DNA from: Comamonadaceae bacterium
GTDB taxonomy: Bacteria > Pseudomonadota > Gammaproteobacteria > Burkholderiales > Burkholderiaceae_C
Length of the DNA: 8,956 bases
Assembly: GCA_947454695.1 (NCBI GenBank)
Contig: CANGMW010000097.1
Location: forward strand, 1-8,956
Direction of reading: 5' to 3'
Below, piece after piece: positions 7,206 through 8,956 of the stretch (position 1 is the first letter of the stretch; each line of letters begins with the position of its first letter). The notes under the pieces are model-generated. The model ran no database searches and was not told the DNA's origin. It saw only the letters and a list, made by a program, of their open reading frames with translations. A program made the position numbers and the translations under genes.

Positions 7206-8956
7206 ATGAAAACCTCAAACAGGACATTTCAAATGGCCCAGGTCGCCGCAGCCGTGCTGCTGGCCTGTGGCAGTGCACAAGCCCAGGTGAATGACGAAGT
7301 TCGCGAGGCGATCAAGCCCGAGAGCATCATGAGCATCGGCGCCGGCGGTGTGAACAATGTGCGAGACGCCAAGCGCTTTGGCCAGTACACCGGCATGAAC
7401 CAGCAAGGCATGTTGCTGCTGGACTTTGACATCAACAAGCGCGATGACGGCACCGGCGTGTGGACCACCCTGACGGGTCGCAACCTCGGTCTAGAGTCCC
7501 GTGAGTTCAATGTGACCACTTCCAAACAAGGCGATTGGCGCTATGCGGTGGATTACAACGAGATGGTGCGCTACGACCCGTATGTGATCACCACCGGCAT
7601 GATCGGCATGGGCACCGCCAACCCGGTGATCCAGTTGATCAACCGCCCGGTGGGCATTACCGGCGCTTGGGCCAGCGGCAACAACTATGTGGCTGATGAT
7701 CCTTCACGCCCAGCCGGGCATGAAGAAGAGCTCAAGTTGCGCCGCACCGCCATTGGCTTGAGCGGTGACAAGTGGATCAACGCCGAGCTGCAGTTCGAAG
7801 TGAACTTTCGCAACGAAGACAAAAAAGGGGCCCGCATGTTTGGCCGCTCTGGTTTGCCGTCGTCGGACTCCAAATACTTTTTGAATTCGAACGGCGCATC
7901 CGGCGGCACGGCCTACACCAGCGGCGCAACCGGTGGTGGTGGCGCCATGCTGCTGATGCCCGAGGCGATTGATTCCAACATCCGCAGCATCGAAGCCAAG
8001 CTGAACTTCAACCGGGGCGACTTGGCCATTTCGGGCGGCTACTACGGTTCTTATTACACCAACCGTGTGGGCAGCATGAACCCCACCGTGCCGGGCAGCC
8101 TCAACCGTGGCGCGCTGTGGGCAACGGGCACCGATTGCGTGGGTGACACGGGTGCTTGTAATGTGCAAACCTTGGCCTCCTCCGCAGCCGCAGTGCCTCC
8201 GGACAACCAGGCGCATCAGGTGTATGTGAGTGGCACCTACAAGCTCACATCGGACACCCGCGCCAATTTCAAAATGTCTTACACCCACGCCTCGCAGGAT
8301 GAGGGCTTTGTCAGCACTGGCCTGTCGCCGTCGTCAACCGCCCCGGCCAGCTTGGGTGGTGTGGTGGACACCACGCTGATCCAAGCCGGCTTGTCCAGCC
8401 GTGCCACAAAAGAATTGACGATCAATTCCAGTTTGCGCTATGAAGACCGCGTGGACCGTACACCCGTGTACGTCTACAACTACGGCTCAACGAGTCAGGC
8501 GGCTTTGAATGGGACCACCAACTGGGGATCGGGCTCACAAACCCGAACCACCGCGAAAGTGGATGGCATTTACCGCCTGCCCGACGGCTACTCTGCGCTG
8601 GTTGGCGCCGACTTTGAGCGCAAAGCCACGCCCTTGCCGCCGGCCAACTCGGCCATCGTGAACGGTCAGGTGTATTTCCGCCCGTCCACCGATGAATCCG
8701 GCGTCCATGCCGCTTTGCGCAAAGCCATGGCCGAAGACCTCAACGGCTCGGTGGGCATTGACTACAAGCAGCGTCGTGGTGGCGATGGCAGTTGGTTTAC
8801 CACCACGGGAACAGCGGGCAACGCCTTGTTGAACGTGTCTCCTTCAACGCTGAACAAAGTGTTCCCGGACCTGTACATGGACCGCGATCGCCAGCGTGTT
8901 CGGGCTTCCTTGGACTGGGCTGCTTCCGAGCAGTTCTCGCTGCAAACCGTGATTGA
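7206..8956 (+). CDS. mtrB: MtrB/MtoB/PioB-family outer-membrane porin (partial, C-terminus outside window)
   Basis: A large beta-barrel that houses the decaheme cytochrome and forms the electron conduit through the outer membrane. About 583 codons are visible without a stop; family members are usually about 650-900 residues, so the end lies beyond the right edge. The signal peptide is residues 1-26, cleaved after AQA. The mature part has the alternating strand pattern and repeated aromatic-ended strands of this family, for example a stretch around 110-125 with DWRYAVDYNEMVRYDP, and the late segments RANFKMSYTHASQDEGF and GSVGIDYKQRRGGDGSW. The N-terminal CxxC of Shewanella MtrB is absent; the only mature cysteines seen are Cys311 and Cys318, in a probable loop. 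The ribosome binding site AGGAG at 7195-7199 supports the start at 7206. The immediate linkage to the decaheme gene is the strongest support for the family call. A Cys in the signal region (LLAC) is not taken as a lipobox. Confidence 0.88.
   Translation, partial: MKTSNRTFQMAQVAAAVLLACGSAQAQVNDEVREAIKPESIMSIGAGGVNNVRDAKRFGQYTGMNQQGMLLLDFDINKRDDGTGVWTTLTGRNLGLESREFNVTTSKQGDWRYAVDYNEMVRYDPYVITTGMIGMGTANPVIQLINRPVGITGAWASGNNYVADDPSRPAGHEEELKLRRTAIGLSGDKWINAELQFEVNFRNEDKKGARMFGRSGLPSSDSKYFLNSNGASGGTAYTSGATGGGGAMLLMPEAIDSNIRSIEAKLNFNRGDLAISGGYYGSYYTNRVGSMNPTVPGSLNRGALWATGTDCVGDTGACNVQTLASSAAAVPPDNQAHQVYVSGTYKLTSDTRANFKMSYTHASQDEGFVSTGLSPSSTAPASLGGVVDTTLIQAGLSSRATKELTINSSLRYEDRVDRTPVYVYNYGSTSQAALNGTTNWGSGSQTRTTAKVDGIYRLPDGYSALVGADFERKATPLPPANSAIVNGQVYFRPSTDESGVHAALRKAMAEDLNGSVGIDYKQRRGGDGSWFTTTGTAGNALLNVSPSTLNKVFPDLYMDRDRQRVRASLDWAASEQFSLQTVI

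Noticed and set aside
7257..7271. Lipoprotein signal (LLAC) in the porin N-terminus
   Set aside because: Leu at the position before the last is unusual for a lipobox, a normal cleavage site AQA follows, and MtrB-type barrels are not lipoproteins.

Overview
The window looks like the chromosome of a betaproteobacterium, most likely a member of the Comamonadaceae such as a Rhodoferax-type organism. The basis is the remembered look of the GroES and GroEL proteins, the moderately high G+C content, a CIRCE element combined with a heat-shock promoter, and an Mtr/Mto-type cytochrome-porin cluster. This placement is an inference; no database search was possible.

Left part (1-1700, minus strand): the groES-groEL chaperonin operon. 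groEL runs off the left edge after 410 codons. It is read from a promoter at about 1672-1700 that fits both sigma-32 and sigma-70 spacing, and a perfect CIRCE operator overlaps the promoter. Middle left (1740-2860, plus strand): an AT-rich intergenic stretch, then a secreted outer-membrane barrel protein that looks like an autotransporter translocator with almost no passenger. Its start has no Shine-Dalgarno sequence and lies in a potential hairpin.

Centre (2860-5664, plus strand): a two-component pair with overlapping stop and start codons (ATGA). The sensor kinase has a periplasmic Cache-like sensor, a PAS domain, HisKA_3 and HATPase domains. The response regulator has a receiver and a LuxR-type HTH. 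A near-consensus FNR/CRP-type box (TTGAC-N4-ATCAA) and a second short palindrome lie upstream of the kinase.

Right part (5665-8956, plus strand): a probable extracellular electron transfer operon. It encodes a small monoheme cytochrome c without the usual Met-Pro-Pro ligand motif, a decaheme periplasmic cytochrome of the MtrA/MtoA type, and the first ~583 residues of an MtrB/MtoB/PioB-type outer-membrane porin, which leaves the right edge. The MtrA-MtrB pair should form a trans-outer-membrane electron conduit, with the monoheme protein as a plausible periplasmic shuttle. Direction (Fe(III)/mineral reduction or Fe(II) oxidation) cannot be decided, because genes beyond the porin are not visible.

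The most notable regulatory signal lies between the regulator and the cytochromes: two copies of TAGG-N6-CCTA exactly 21 bp (two helical turns) apart, the second inside a perfect 10-bp-arm palindrome. A possible -10 element downstream would put the two centres near -61.5 and -40.5. The motif resembles the RcsB/RcsAB box, and the regulator's recognition helix resembles that of RcsB. This suggests that the adjacent two-component system directly activates the electron-transfer operon.
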